Shown: positions 32,707 to 42,229, counted from the stretch's first letter. The stretch: 64,000 bases of DNA from Reyranella aquatilis (GCF_020880995.1 NZ_JAJISD010000011.1:169018-233017); one strand, 5' to 3'. The notes: a model not told the origin generated them from the sequence alone. Numbers and translations are program-made.

Positions 32707-34122
32707 ATGCCCGGTATGTCGGTTTCGATCGTATGGCTGCGCAACGACCTCCGCGTCTCGGACAATCCGGCGTTGGTCGAGGCGCTGCGCACCGGCCAGC
32801 CCGTGCTGCCCGTCTTCATTCTCGACGACGAGACCGTCGGACGTCGCCCGCTCGGTAGCGCCTCACGCTGGTGGCTCCACTACAGCCTGCATTCGCTCGA
32901 CGAATCGCTTCGCAAGCTCGGGTCGCGCCTGACGCTGCGCCGCGGGCCCGCAGGGCGTGTGCTGTCCGACCTCGTGACGGAGTGCGCGGCCACATCAGTT
33001 TTCTGGAACCGGGCCTATGACGAGGGTTCGCGCCATCGAGACGCGCACCTGAAGAAGTCACTCGCCGAGCGCGGCCTGAGGGCCGAAAGCTTCAAGGCGA
33101 GCCTTCTGTTCGAGCCGTGGGAAGTGAAGAACCAGAGCGGCGATCCCTTCAAGGTCTTCACGCCGTTCTGGCGTGCCTGCCGGGCACTTCCCCCACCCGA
33201 CGAACCGCTCCCCGCACCGAAGAGCCTGCCGGTACCGAAGACCTGGCCTGCGACCGATCTGCTCGCAGACTGGCGCCTTCTGCCGACCACGCCCGACTGG
33301 GCGGGCGGACTGCGCGCCGCCTGGACACCCGGTGAGGCCGGCGCGCTGGCCCGCCTCTCCCGTTTTCTCGACATAGCGCTCGACGCCTATCGCGACGCCC
33401 GCGATCTGCCGGCCGTCGAGGGGACGTCCCGCCTTTCCCCGCACCTCGCCTTCGGGGAGATCAGTCCCCGGCAGGTCTGGCGAGCCGCCACCAACCGCGG
33501 CGCGTCCGCCGCCGTGGACAAGTTCCTGTCGGAAATGGGCTGGCGGGAGTTTGCCTACAGCCTGCTGTTCCACAACGGAAACCTGGCCGAACGCAACTTC
33601 AGGCCGGAGTTCGATACGTTTCCCTGGGCCGATCCGGGAGAGACAGTTGTGGCCTGGCAGAAGGGCCTGACCGGATATCCGATCGTCGACGCGGGCATGC
33701 GCGAACTATGGGCGACCGGCTGGATGCACAATCGCGTGCGCATGATCGCCGCGTCCTTCCTCACCAAGGACCTGCTGATCGACTGGCGCGCGGGAGAGCG
33801 CTGGTTCTGGGACACGCTGGTCGACGCCGATCCGGCGAACAACGCCACAGGCTGGCAATGGGTCGCAGGATGCGGCGCGGACGCCGCGCCCTACTTCCGC
33901 GTTTTCAATCCGGTTCTGCAGGGCGCGAAGTTCGATCCCAAGGGCGAATATGTGCGGCGTTGGGTGCCCGAACTTGCCGACCTGCCCGACGCGGTCGTCC
34001 ACAGCCCCTGGACCGCCCCCAAGCCGCTGCCCGCTTCCGTCTACCCCGGACGCGTCGTCGAGCATGGCGCGGCACGGGACCGCGCACTGGCCGCCTTCCA
34101 AACCGTCAAGAAATCAGCGTAG
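32707..34122 (+). CDS. phr: Deoxyribodipyrimidine photo-lyase (class I)
   Basis: 471 residues (start 32707 or, three codons on, 32716). The N-terminal antenna domain SIVWLRNDLRVSDNPAL is followed by the FAD-binding helical domain. Signatures are SRLSPHLAFGEISPRQ, LSEMGWREFAY, GYPIVDAGMRELWATGWMHN and GWQWVAGCGADAAPYFRVFNP. These bind FAD in the U-shape and supply the electron-transfer tryptophans. The enzyme repairs UV cyclobutane dimers with blue light. First gene of a plus-strand run with an FAD oxidoreductase, DUF1365, a cyclopropane-synthase-like enzyme and an MFS transporter. Confidence 0.95.
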   Translation: MPGMSVSIVWLRNDLRVSDNPALVEALRTGQPVLPVFILDDETVGRRPLGSASRWWLHYSLHSLDESLRKLGSRLTLRRGPAGRVLSDLVTECAATSVFWNRAYDEGSRHRDAHLKKSLAERGLRAESFKASLLFEPWEVKNQSGDPFKVFTPFWRACRALPPPDEPLPAPKSLPVPKTWPATDLLADWRLLPTTPDWAGGLRAAWTPGEAGALARLSRFLDIALDAYRDARDLPAVEGTSRLSPHLAFGEISPRQVWRAATNRGASAAVDKFLSEMGWREFAYSLLFHNGNLAERNFRPEFDTFPWADPGETVVAWQKGLTGYPIVDAGMRELWATGWMHNRVRMIAASFLTKDLLIDWRAGERWFWDTLVDADPANNATGWQWVAGCGADAAPYFRVFNPVLQGAKFDPKGEYVRRWVPELADLPDAVVHSPWTAPKPLPASVYPGRVVEHGAARDRALAAFQTVKKSA

Positions 34123-34147
34123 AAGTACCGAGGGGAGTCTTCGTACA

Positions 34148-35515
34148 ATGAAAATCGCCGTCATCGGCGCCGGCGTATCCGGCCTCGGAGCCGCCTGGCT
34201 CCTCAGTCGCAGCCACGACGTGGTCGTCTACGAGCGCGAGAACCGTTTCGGCGGCCATTCCTGCACTGTCGAGGCGCCGATGCCCGAGGGGCCCCGTCCG
34301 GTCGACGTGGGCTTCATCGTCTTCAACGATCGCAACTATCCAAACCTCGTCGCGCTGTTCGATCACCTCGGCGTGCCGACCGAAGATTCCGACATGTCCT
34401 TCGCGGTCAGCCTCGACGAGGGCGGGTTCGAGTACGGCAGCTCCTTTGCCGGCTACTTCGCGCAACGCCGCAACATCGCACGCCCGTCGTTCCTGCGCAT
34501 GACGCACGACATCCTGCGCTTCAACCGCCTGGCGCCGACGCTGCTGGACCGGAGCGAGGATCTCGACTTTACGATCGGGGATTTCGTCGCCGAAGCCGGC
34601 TTCGGCACCGCGTTCCGGGATCGCTACCTGCTGCCGATGGCGTCGTGCATCTGGTCGACGCCGCTGGGGCAGATGCTCGACTACCCGGCGCAGACCTTCG
34701 TGCGCTTCTTCAACAATCACGGGCTGCTGACCGTAGGACCCCAGCTCCAGTGGCGCACGGTCAGCGGCGGCAGCCGCTCCTATGTCGAGCGCATCGTGAC
34801 CCCGCTGCGCGCCCGGGCGCGCCTTTCCACGCCCGCCAGTGCCGTTCGCCGCACGCCCGAGGGCGTCGAAGTACGGGATGCGGCAGGCCACTGGGACCGT
34901 TTCGACCGGGTCGTGCTGGCCTGCCACGCAGACCAGGCACTTGGCCTGCTCACCGACGCCGACGACCGGGAGCGCAGCCTGCTCGGCCGCTTCGCCTACT
35001 CCAAGAACGAGGTCTGGCTGCATGGCGACGAAAGCCTGATGCCGCGGCGGCGCGGTGCCTGGGCGAGCTGGAACTATGTCGCCGACAGCCGCGCGCGGGA
35101 CAGCAACGTGAGCGTCACCTACTGGATGAACCGGCTGCAGAACCTGCCCGACAGCACACCGCTCTTCGTTTCGGTCAATCCCGGCCGTGCCCCGGCACCA
35201 GCTACGGCGCATGCCCGCTTCTCTTTCGAGCATCCCATGTACGATGCCGCCGCCATCCGGGCACAACGCGACCTTCATCTCCTGCAGGGCGTCCGCGACA
35301 CCTTCTTCTGCGGCAGCTACTGCGGCTACGGCTTCCACGAGGATGCGCTCTCCGCCGGCCTCGACGTGGCCGAGCAGCTCGGCGTCCAGCGGCCCTGGGC
35401 GCGCCCCGACGAGCATCGCCGGATCGGCGATCCGCCGCGGGTCGTGGCCGAGCGGCCGACCATCCCGCCGCTGCCGATCCCGGTCGCGGCGCGTGTGGCG
35501 CCGGAGGCGACGTGA
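34148..35515 (+). CDS. FAD-dependent amine-oxidase-like oxidoreductase
   Basis: 455 residues, GAGGGGAG before the ATG. N-terminal Rossmann dinucleotide motif KIAVIGAGVSGLGAAWLL, then FGGHSCTVEAP (FAD contact) and VDVGFIVFNDRNYPNL. FCGSYCGYGFHEDALSAGLDVAE near the C-terminus is the second FAD contact. This subfamily is constantly found before DUF1365 and a cyclopropane-synthase homologue. The substrate is thought to be a membrane fatty acyl chain, which is inference here. The stop overlaps the next start (GTGA). Confidence 0.93.
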   Translation: MKIAVIGAGVSGLGAAWLLSRSHDVVVYERENRFGGHSCTVEAPMPEGPRPVDVGFIVFNDRNYPNLVALFDHLGVPTEDSDMSFAVSLDEGGFEYGSSFAGYFAQRRNIARPSFLRMTHDILRFNRLAPTLLDRSEDLDFTIGDFVAEAGFGTAFRDRYLLPMASCIWSTPLGQMLDYPAQTFVRFFNNHGLLTVGPQLQWRTVSGGSRSYVERIVTPLRARARLSTPASAVRRTPEGVEVRDAAGHWDRFDRVVLACHADQALGLLTDADDRERSLLGRFAYSKNEVWLHGDESLMPRRRGAWASWNYVADSRARDSNVSVTYWMNRLQNLPDSTPLFVSVNPGRAPAPATAHARFSFEHPMYDAAAIRAQRDLHLLQGVRDTFFCGSYCGYGFHEDALSAGLDVAEQLGVQRPWARPDEHRRIGDPPRVVAERPTIPPLPIPVAARVAPEAT

Positions 35516-36285
35516 CGGGGCTCTCCGCCCATTCGATCGTCGATGCCACGGTCGTGCACCGCCGGCTGCGACCGCGCGAGAATGCCTTCCGCTACAAGGT
35601 CGGGTACCTGTGTCTCAACCTCGATGCCCTGGAAGGCGCGGCGGGCCGCTGGCTCAAGCTCGACCGCAGGGGGCTCGTCTCCTTCCGGCGGGCCGATCAT
35701 GGAGCTCGCGACGGTTCGGACCTCAGGACGTGGCTCCGGGCCATCCTGCACGAGCACGGCCTTGCCGAGCTCTGCGACGGCGAGGTCATGCTGATGACCA
35801 TGCCACGCATGCTCGGCTACGTGTTCAATCCGGTGAGTTTCTGGTTCTGCCGTGACCGGGCCGGTGCCCTGCGGGCCGTCCTCTGCGAGGTCAACAACAC
35901 CTTCGGCGAGAGCCATTGCTATCTCGTCCATCACGACGACCGCGCGCCGATCAATCCGGAGGCCTGGCTGGAGGGACGCAAGGTCTTCCATGTGTCGCCG
36001 TTCCTTCCGATCGAGGGCGGCTATCGTTTCCGCTTCCGCCTCGACGCCGAGCGGGCCCATGTCGACGTCAACTACCATGACGGACACGGGCTGATGCTCG
36101 CAACCTCGGTCGGCGGACGGCACGAGGCGCTGGGCGACCGCTCGGTACTGCGGCGCTTCATCGGCAACCCGACCATGACCCTGGCGGTGGTCTTCCGGAT
36201 CCACTGGCAGGCCTTGCATCTGTGGCGGAAGCGCGCGAGATTTTATCGCAAGCCAGCACCGCCACCGGAGCTCGTGACCCGCTGA
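35512..36285 (+). CDS. DUF1365 domain protein
   Basis: 257 residues from a GTG that overlaps the preceding stop. The family is recognised from VHRRLRPRENAFRYKVGYLCL at the start, MPRMLGYVFNPVSFWFC, EVNNTFGESHCYL and KVFHVSPFLPIEGGYRF. No catalytic residues are established for DUF1365. The fixed order FAD oxidoreductase / DUF1365 / cyclopropane-synthase-like argues for a shared lipid-modification pathway. Confidence 0.92.
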   Translation: MTGLSAHSIVDATVVHRRLRPRENAFRYKVGYLCLNLDALEGAAGRWLKLDRRGLVSFRRADHGARDGSDLRTWLRAILHEHGLAELCDGEVMLMTMPRMLGYVFNPVSFWFCRDRAGALRAVLCEVNNTFGESHCYLVHHDDRAPINPEAWLEGRKVFHVSPFLPIEGGYRFRFRLDAERAHVDVNYHDGHGLMLATSVGGRHEALGDRSVLRRFIGNPTMTLAVVFRIHWQALHLWRKRARFYRKPAPPPELVTR

Positions 36286-36302
36286 CTTCTGCAACGGACC
36301 GC

Positions 36303-37475
36303 ATGTCTCTCGCCGCCCGGTATGTCCTGAAATCCCTCGAACGCCTGTCCGTCGGCAGGCTGACGGTGAAGCTCCCCGATGGGAAGGTGCGTGTGTTCGG
36401 CAATGCCGATGCGACACCCCGCGCGGAGATCGAGGTCAGGGACTGGCGCCTCTTCCGCAAGGTGCTGCTCGACGGCGATATGGGGTTCGCCGAAGGCTAC
36501 ATGGAAGGTTTCTGCGATTCGCCGGACCTGCCGGCGCTGATTCACCTGCTTCTTGCGAACGAAAAGGAGCTCGGGAAGATCGCTCGGACGAATGTCTTCC
36601 ATGACCTCATCCTGAAGTTCCTCCACCGCCGGCACGAGAATACGCGAGAGGGATCGAAGAAGAACATCCATGCCCACTACGACCTGGGTAACGACTTCTA
36701 TGGCCTGTGGCTCGATCCTTCGATGACCTACTCGTCGGCGCTCTACGAGGGAGAGGAGAGCAAGCCCCTCGAAGCAGCCCAGATCGCGAAGTACGAGCGC
36801 ATCCTCACCCAGCTGGGCGCCCGTCAGGGCGACAGCATCCTGGAGATCGGCTGCGGCTGGGGTGGCTTCGCCGAGGTCGCGGCGCGTCGCGGCATGCGGG
36901 TGACCGGCGTGACGATCTCCAGGGAGCAGCTCGAATACGCGCGTGCGCGGCTGGAGCGGGCCGGGCTGGCCGACCGCGTCGACCTGCAGTTCCGCGACTA
37001 TCGCGACATCGAGGGCCGCTATGATTACATCGTCTCGATCGAGATGATCGAGGCGGTCGGCGAGCGGTTCTGGCCCGACTATTTCGCTGCCCTGAAACGA
37101 CACGTAGTGCCCGGCGGCTCGGCCCTCGTGCAGGCCATCGTGATCGCCGATGACTTCTTCGACCGCTACCGCAAGCACCCCGACTTCATCCAGACCTACG
37201 TCTTCCCCGGCGGAATGCTGCTCTCGCCGACGAGCCTGCGCGAGCAGTGCCGCCAGGCTGGACTCAAGGTCGCCGAACTCTACAGTTTTGGACTGGACTA
37301 TGCCCGCACCCTCGAAACCTGGCTCGGCCGCTTCGACAAGGTCTCCGAACAGGTCGGAAAGATGGGGTTCGACGAGCGTTTCCAGCGGATGTGGCGCTAC
37401 TATCTCGCCTACTGTGCCGCAGGCTTCTCGGCGCGCCGCACGGACGTTTTGCAGGCGCACTTCAGGCATATATAA
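36303..37475 (+). CDS. Cyclopropane-fatty-acyl-phospholipid synthase family methyltransferase
   Basis: 390 residues from ATG 36303; a GTG or ATG further up would overlap DUF1365. An N-terminal lipid-binding domain with DGDMGFAEGYMEGFCDSPDL is followed by IHAHYDLGNDFYGLWLDPSMTYS. The SAM-binding ILEIGCGWGGFAE then precedes YDYIVSIEMIEAVGE and IQTYVFPGGMLLSP. These enzymes add a methylene or methyl from S-adenosylmethionine to unsaturated phospholipid chains. In this operon type the product may be a methylated or furan fatty acid instead of a plain cyclopropane; that is inference. Confidence 0.94.
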   Translation: MSLAARYVLKSLERLSVGRLTVKLPDGKVRVFGNADATPRAEIEVRDWRLFRKVLLDGDMGFAEGYMEGFCDSPDLPALIHLLLANEKELGKIARTNVFHDLILKFLHRRHENTREGSKKNIHAHYDLGNDFYGLWLDPSMTYSSALYEGEESKPLEAAQIAKYERILTQLGARQGDSILEIGCGWGGFAEVAARRGMRVTGVTISREQLEYARARLERAGLADRVDLQFRDYRDIEGRYDYIVSIEMIEAVGERFWPDYFAALKRHVVPGGSALVQAIVIADDFFDRYRKHPDFIQTYVFPGGMLLSPTSLREQCRQAGLKVAELYSFGLDYARTLETWLGRFDKVSEQVGKMGFDERFQRMWRYYLAYCAAGFSARRTDVLQAHFRHI

Positions 37476-37532
37476 CGGTCGGAAATAAAGGCCGCCGCTT
37501 CAAGGTGAGCCAAACAGGAAGGCAAAATCAGC

Positions 37533-39008
37533 GTGCATGCGCCAAAGTCCGGGGGCGGTTCGACCTCGTCCATACGCCTGAGATTCGATCGTCTGGTCGC
37601 CTATTCGACCAATCAGCTGCCATTGAACATGGCGGCCCTGCCGGTCGTCCTGAACGTCAGCCATTTCTATGGCGAGATCCTCAAGGTGCCGCTCGGCATC
37701 ATGGGCCTGATCTTCATCACCACGCGCGTGATCGACGCAGTGCAGGATCCGGTCATCGGCCTGATCAGTGACAAGTTCACCCACCGCGGGCCGCGCGGGC
37801 GTCTCACCTTCGTCGCCCTGATGCTGCCGCTGTTGATCGGCGGCTTCTACATGCTGTTCCATCCGCCGCAGTCGCTGTTCACGCAACCCGGCCTGCTGGC
37901 GACCTGGCTTTTCGTCGCCCTGTTCGTCGTTCACCTCGGCTATGCCGGCGTGTCGATCAGCTATCACGCCCATGGCGCCGAACTGACCGACGACTACAAC
38001 GAGCGAACGCGCGTCACGGTCGGCCGCGAGGTCTTCGGCCTGATCGGCATGACCCTCGCGGTGGTGCTTCCCACCTACTTCACCGCCCAGATGGGCGAGC
38101 ATGCCGGCTACGTCTACATGGGGCTGATCTTCATCCCCATCGCCGTGCTGTTCTCCCTGCCGACCCTCCTCTGGTCGCCGCCCTCCGTGCATCCACCGGT
38201 CGTCCGCGAGAATCCGGAGATCCATGTGCGGTACTTCCGCGACTGGTTGATCGGCCTGGCGCCGTGGCTTGGCCGGCCGACCCGCAACATGGAACGCAGC
38301 ACCACGATCAAGACGCTGATTCCGTTCTTCGCGCCGCTGAAGAACAGGCTTTTTCGTCGCCTGCTGCTTGTGTTCATCGTCAACGGCGCCGCGCTGGGCG
38401 TCGCGGTCTCGGTGATGCTCTTTTACGTTGAGCACGTGCTGAAGGGGAACAAGCTGCAGGCCGGGATCATCCTGCTGGTCTATTTCGGCGCCGCCGCCGC
38501 CAGCGTGCCTCTCTGGATGATGCTGTCGCGGCGCTTCAGCAAGACGGCCGCCTGGTTCATCGCCATGGTCCTGACGGCCGTGTCGATGTCGTTCGGGGTC
38601 GTGCTCGGCGCCGGCGACTTCATCTGGTTCATGCCGATCGCCATCATCACGGGTCTCGGCATCGGCGCCGACTACGGCCTGCCGCCGTCGGTGCTGGCGG
38701 ACATCATCAACTCCGACGAAGGCAAGGACACCAAGGGCGACACCGGCGCCTACTTCGGCCTGTGGGCGCTCTCGACCAAGCTCGCGACGGCAATTGGTGC
38801 GGCCGGCTCGTTGCCGGTCGCCGCGCTCCTGGGTTTCAACCCCTCGATCGGGCAGTACAGCGCCGGGGCGCTGATCTTCGTCTATATCGCCATCCCGGTG
38901 GTCATCAAGATCATCGCGGCGCTGCTCATCTGGTACATCCGCATCGAGGCCGATCGCGGCTCGGTACGCGATGAACTCCTCGGACGGCGGACTGCTACGC
39001 TCGGCTAG
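37533..39008 (+). CDS. GPH-type (MelB-like) MFS transporter
   Basis: 491 residues from a GTG with AGGAAGG upstream. Twelve hydrophobic segments. Motifs: TTRVIDAVQDPVIGLISDKF (the MelB DxxxDP cation site), YHAHGAELTDDYNERTRVTVGRE, and SVLADIINSDE in the second half. GPH transporters move sugars or other solutes with Na+ or H+. It is the last gene of the photolyase operon, where an MFS protein of this type is a regular member. Its stop shares CTAG with the convergent DUF1501 gene. Confidence 0.9.
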   Translation: MHAPKSGGGSTSSIRLRFDRLVAYSTNQLPLNMAALPVVLNVSHFYGEILKVPLGIMGLIFITTRVIDAVQDPVIGLISDKFTHRGPRGRLTFVALMLPLLIGGFYMLFHPPQSLFTQPGLLATWLFVALFVVHLGYAGVSISYHAHGAELTDDYNERTRVTVGREVFGLIGMTLAVVLPTYFTAQMGEHAGYVYMGLIFIPIAVLFSLPTLLWSPPSVHPPVVRENPEIHVRYFRDWLIGLAPWLGRPTRNMERSTTIKTLIPFFAPLKNRLFRRLLLVFIVNGAALGVAVSVMLFYVEHVLKGNKLQAGIILLVYFGAAAASVPLWMMLSRRFSKTAAWFIAMVLTAVSMSFGVVLGAGDFIWFMPIAIITGLGIGADYGLPPSVLADIINSDEGKDTKGDTGAYFGLWALSTKLATAIGAAGSLPVAALLGFNPSIGQYSAGALIFVYIAIPVVIKIIAALLIWYIRIEADRGSVRDELLGRRTATLG

Positions 39009-40084
39009 ACGAGTAAGTCTAGTCGTTGCGGCTGGCGCAGCCCGAAATCGCACGACTGGCCCCAGCAACCCCGGGCCAGCGTGGCGAAGACGCTGCGGAA
39101 GTCGACCGTGTGGAGCAGGTCGCTGTCCTGCAGGTCGGTGAGCGACGGATACACGCCGTGCAGGCCGCCCTTCACGCGGCCGCCCAGCACGAAGTGAGGG
39201 GCCGAGGTGCCATGATCCGTCCCGGCGCTGGCATTCTGGCGGGCGCGCCGGCCGAACTCGGAATAGGTCGCCACGACGACCTCCTGCCAGCGGCCGGCGG
39301 CGATCAGGTTCCGGCGCAGGATCGCGAGGTTCGTGGCAAGAAACGACAGCAGCCGCTCGTGCGTGGGCGCCTGGTTTGCATGCGTGTCGAAGCCGCCCAG
39401 CGCCACCTTGATGGCGACCACCGGCACCTTCGCGGCCAGCAACCGGGTGGCGAGATCCAGTTGCCGGCCCAGCAGGAACTCCTGGCCGTAGGCCTCGGCC
39501 GGCGCCGGTGCGGCCCGCAGCCGGTCGCGAAGGCCGGCGGCCGCGGCATTGATCTCGTTTCGGACCGCAAGAAGGTGAGCGAGTGCCGGATTGCCGTCGT
39601 CGCTCATCCCGGACCCTGCGCCGATCGCGCCGGCCTGATCCAGGAAATTCTCGGCATCCTGCATCACGATGGTGCGCAGCGACGGGCCGGTCGAGGGCAG
39701 CGCATTGGTGTCGGCCACGACGCAGTCGACCCCGATGCCCTTGGCGCGCGGGGTTCCGTTGAAGGCCTGGGCGACCCATCCCTCGCTCAGCGTCTGCGAC
39801 GCCGCCGACGCCGTGTCCCAGATCTCGATCGACCGGAAATGCGAGCGGTTGGGATAGGGATATCCAACGCCCTGCAGGATCGCCAGATCGCCCGCCTTCC
39901 ACGACTCCATCAACGGCAGGAGTTTTTCGTGCAGGCCGACTCTCTCATCGAGCTGGACCACCCGTTCGCGCGGCACACCAATGGCGGGCCGCAGTTCGCG
40001 ATACTTCGGATCGGCATAAGGCACGAGCGTGTTCAGCCCGTCGTTGCCGCCCTTGAGTTCGACCAGCAGGAGAGTCCGGCCCAT
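39005..40084 (-). CDS. DUF1501 family protein
   Basis: 359 residues starting GRTLLLVELKGGNDGLNTLVPY, the core of the DUF1501 alkaline-phosphatase/sulfatase-like fold. Metal-ligand-like segments are GGFDTHANQAPTHERLL and AGTDHGTSAPHFVLGGRVKGG. The usual twin-arginine leader is absent, so the N-terminus begins right at the conserved strand; either it is cytoplasmic or it is exported with its DUF1800 partner. It follows the DUF1800 gene by 10 bp, the standard pairing for these families. Confidence 0.9.
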   Translation of the reverse strand: MGRTLLLVELKGGNDGLNTLVPYADPKYRELRPAIGVPRERVVQLDERVGLHEKLLPLMESWKAGDLAILQGVGYPYPNRSHFRSIEIWDTASAASQTLSEGWVAQAFNGTPRAKGIGVDCVVADTNALPSTGPSLRTIVMQDAENFLDQAGAIGAGSGMSDDGNPALAHLLAVRNEINAAAAGLRDRLRAAPAPAEAYGQEFLLGRQLDLATRLLAAKVPVVAIKVALGGFDTHANQAPTHERLLSFLATNLAILRRNLIAAGRWQEVVVATYSEFGRRARQNASAGTDHGTSAPHFVLGGRVKGGLHGVYPSLTDLQDSDLLHTVDFRSVFATLARGCWGQSCDFGLRQPQRLDLLV

Positions 40085-40094
40085 CGCCTTCTCC

Positions 40095-41663
40095 TCACTT
40101 CAATTGATAGGTCGTGTCGAGCAGGGCGGATGCGACGATGGCGCCCGCCGTCCCGTTCGCATTGACGCCGTCGATCGGTTGACGCGGCAGCAGCGTCCGC
40201 AACAGCAAGTTCCCGTCGGCACCGGCCAGCGTCGAGCCGAGGCGTACCTCCTCCCCGGCGTTTCGCAGGCTGCGCCCTTCTACAGGCCGGGGCGGTTCCA
40301 TCATCTGCATGCCGCCGCCATCGACCGGCGGAAGCTGCTCTCGACGGTCGGCGCGCCGGTTCGGGCGGCTGGCCATCTGCATCCCCCCCTCCATCGGCGC
40401 CACGGTCGTCGCCTCGATCATGCGGCGCAGGAACTGCTGGCGTAGCAGCAGAGTGTAGGTCGAAATCCAGTTCACGCCGCCCGCCCAGCCCTTGACGTTC
40501 GGCGGATCGAAGGGAGTCTGCCCCAGCCCCTGCAGCATGCGGACCAGGCCGGTCTTCTCGGGAACGGGCAATCCCAGCACATGCACGGTGCCCACGATCA
40601 GGTCGACCGGCGACTTGATGAGGGTGCCGCGATTGGCGGGATCGCGGAAGGCCGGCGAGAGCAACAGCGCGCGCATAAGCGGCTTCATCTCGTAGCCGCT
40701 TTCGCGGAACAGGGCGGCAAGCCGAGCGACCTCGGCAGGGTCGGCCTTGAGCGACACGAACTCCCGCCACAGTTTCTCGACGATCGTCTCGGCCGTCCGG
40801 GGATGGGAGAGCAGGATCTCGAGGATGTCGTCGCCGTTGAAGCGCCCGGTCTTTCCCAGGAAGGTCTTCTCGCCGTCATCGTGCTGACCGGCCCGTTCCA
40901 TGAACTGTCCGGATTCCCGATCGACGCTCCAGCCGGTGAAGGATCGCGCGGCCGCCCTCACGTCCGCCTCGCTGTAATGGCCTTCGCCCAGGGTGAAGAG
41001 CTCAAGCAGCTCGCGGGCGAAGTTCTCGTTGGGCTGGCGCGCGACCGACCGCATGCCGTCAAGATAGATGAGCATCGCTGGGTCGCGCGCGACCGACTTG
41101 AGCAGCGTCGCATAGTTGCCCAGCGCCTCCCGGCGGAACAACGCGTTCTGCCGGAACAGCGACGCCGGATAGCGCACCTTCATCAGCGAGGAGGTGAAGT
41201 GACCGTGCCAGAACAGGGTCATTCGCTCGACCAGGGGCTGGTCGGTCGCGATCATCTCCGCGACCCACCAGTTCTTCAGTTCGCGCCCCTGCTCCTGCAC
41301 CGGGCGCACCGCATCGGACTGCTTGCCGTCGGCAGCCTGCTTGCGCTGCGCCTCGGCCGCCCGCTCCCGCCGGCGCAGTTCCGCCGGTCCCTGCCCCACC
41401 CAGGCCGGTGCCGACGAAATGGCCACGCGACGGGGAGAGTCGAGCAGGCGATCCACGGCGACAGGGTAGTCGATCGATTCGAGGGCACGGATCTCAGCCG
41501 GGGTGACGCCGAAGGACGTGCGCGCCAGCAGGTGCCGCGCATCGTCGAAGCCCATCGCCGATGCGGCGCGGGCCGGCGGCGCCATCCACAGATTGGCTGA
41601 CATGCCCGCGCTGAACGCGGCAGCCGCCTCCATGAAGCCGCGGCGACCAAGGCGTGTGCTCAT
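40095..41663 (-). CDS. DUF1800 family protein, Tat-exported
   Basis: 522 residues. The N-terminus RLGRRGFMEAAAAFSAGMSANLWM is a twin-arginine signal. ARHLLARTSFGVTPAEI, LFWHGHFTSSLMKVRYPASLF, NFARELLELFTLGEGHYSEADV and FTGWSVDRE are the DUF1800 landmarks. The role of the family is unknown; with DUF1501 it recurs as a two-gene module in many environmental bacteria. Here the module sits downstream of an ECF sigma / anti-sigma / periplasmic sensor set in one operon, which is unusual enough to suggest envelope-stress control. Confidence 0.92.
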   Translation of the reverse strand: MSTRLGRRGFMEAAAAFSAGMSANLWMAPPARAASAMGFDDARHLLARTSFGVTPAEIRALESIDYPVAVDRLLDSPRRVAISSAPAWVGQGPAELRRRERAAEAQRKQAADGKQSDAVRPVQEQGRELKNWWVAEMIATDQPLVERMTLFWHGHFTSSLMKVRYPASLFRQNALFRREALGNYATLLKSVARDPAMLIYLDGMRSVARQPNENFARELLELFTLGEGHYSEADVRAAARSFTGWSVDRESGQFMERAGQHDDGEKTFLGKTGRFNGDDILEILLSHPRTAETIVEKLWREFVSLKADPAEVARLAALFRESGYEMKPLMRALLLSPAFRDPANRGTLIKSPVDLIVGTVHVLGLPVPEKTGLVRMLQGLGQTPFDPPNVKGWAGGVNWISTYTLLLRQQFLRRMIEATTVAPMEGGMQMASRPNRRADRREQLPPVDGGGMQMMEPPRPVEGRSLRNAGEEVRLGSTLAGADGNLLLRTLLPRQPIDGVNANGTAGAIVASALLDTTYQLK

Positions 41664-41673
41664 GACAGGCCTC

Positions 41674-42228
41674 CTAACGTGGCGGGCGGGGCGGCCCCTC
41701 GGCCGGCGGGCGAGGCGGTGGCGGCGGCGGGGGAACGATGCGCTCCACCAGCAGCCGCTGCAGCCGTTCGCGCTGATCGGGCCGCAGGGCGGGATCGAGC
41801 TGCGTCAGCGTCCGCAGCGTTTCCTTCTGCTGCTCGGCACGCAGACGGCTCACCTGGTCGATCAGCGCATCCACCTTCGCCATGTCGAGGGATGTCTTGC
41901 GCAGCTCGGCGCTCATTTGCTCGCGGAAACGCTGGATGTCCTGGAGCCGGTCGCGGCGCGCCTTGGCGTACTGGTCGAACAGCGTCTGCATGAGTTTTCG
42001 CTGCTCGCCGTCGAGATCGAGATCCTGAGCCACCATCTCGACCGGATTGAGCCGCGGCCCGCCGGGCTGCCCCGGGTGGCCCGGCGCGCCCCGGGGCGGC
42101 GGCGGTGGCGGCAAACCTTGCCACTCGGACGGCGGATCGATCCAGCTGCGATAGACGAAGCCCGCCAGGATGAAGGCGTTCATCAAAAGCGAGAGGCCGA
42201 GGAGCGCCTGGATCACACGCGAGGACAT
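41674..42228 (-). CDS. Periplasmic sensor-like protein (CnrX/ZraP/Spy-type helices)
   Basis: 184 residues. One N-terminal membrane anchor (VIQALLGLSLLMNAFILAGFVYRSW), then a proline-rich linker. A helical region of about 95 residues with QRKLMQTLFDQYAKARRDRLQ and RFREQMSAELRKTS matches the heavy-metal-sensor / Spy-like helical-hairpin family. The tail is again almost all proline and arginine. It lies 1 bp after the anti-sigma stop and 10 bp before DUF1800. It may sense periplasmic ligands and signal to the anti-sigma factor, as CnrX does with CnrY. Confidence 0.78.
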   Translation of the reverse strand: MSSRVIQALLGLSLLMNAFILAGFVYRSWIDPPSEWQGLPPPPPPRGAPGHPGQPGGPRLNPVEMVAQDLDLDGEQRKLMQTLFDQYAKARRDRLQDIQRFREQMSAELRKTSLDMAKVDALIDQVSRLRAEQQKETLRTLTQLDPALRPDQRERLQRLLVERIVPPPPPPPRPPAEGPPRPPR

Positions 42229-42229
42229 C

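Noticed and set aside
37500..39902. 800-residue minus-strand open frame opposite the MFS gene
   Set aside because: Runs antisense through a clear 12-helix transporter and into DUF1501; composition (Q, D, R, H rich) is that of a high-GC shadow frame.
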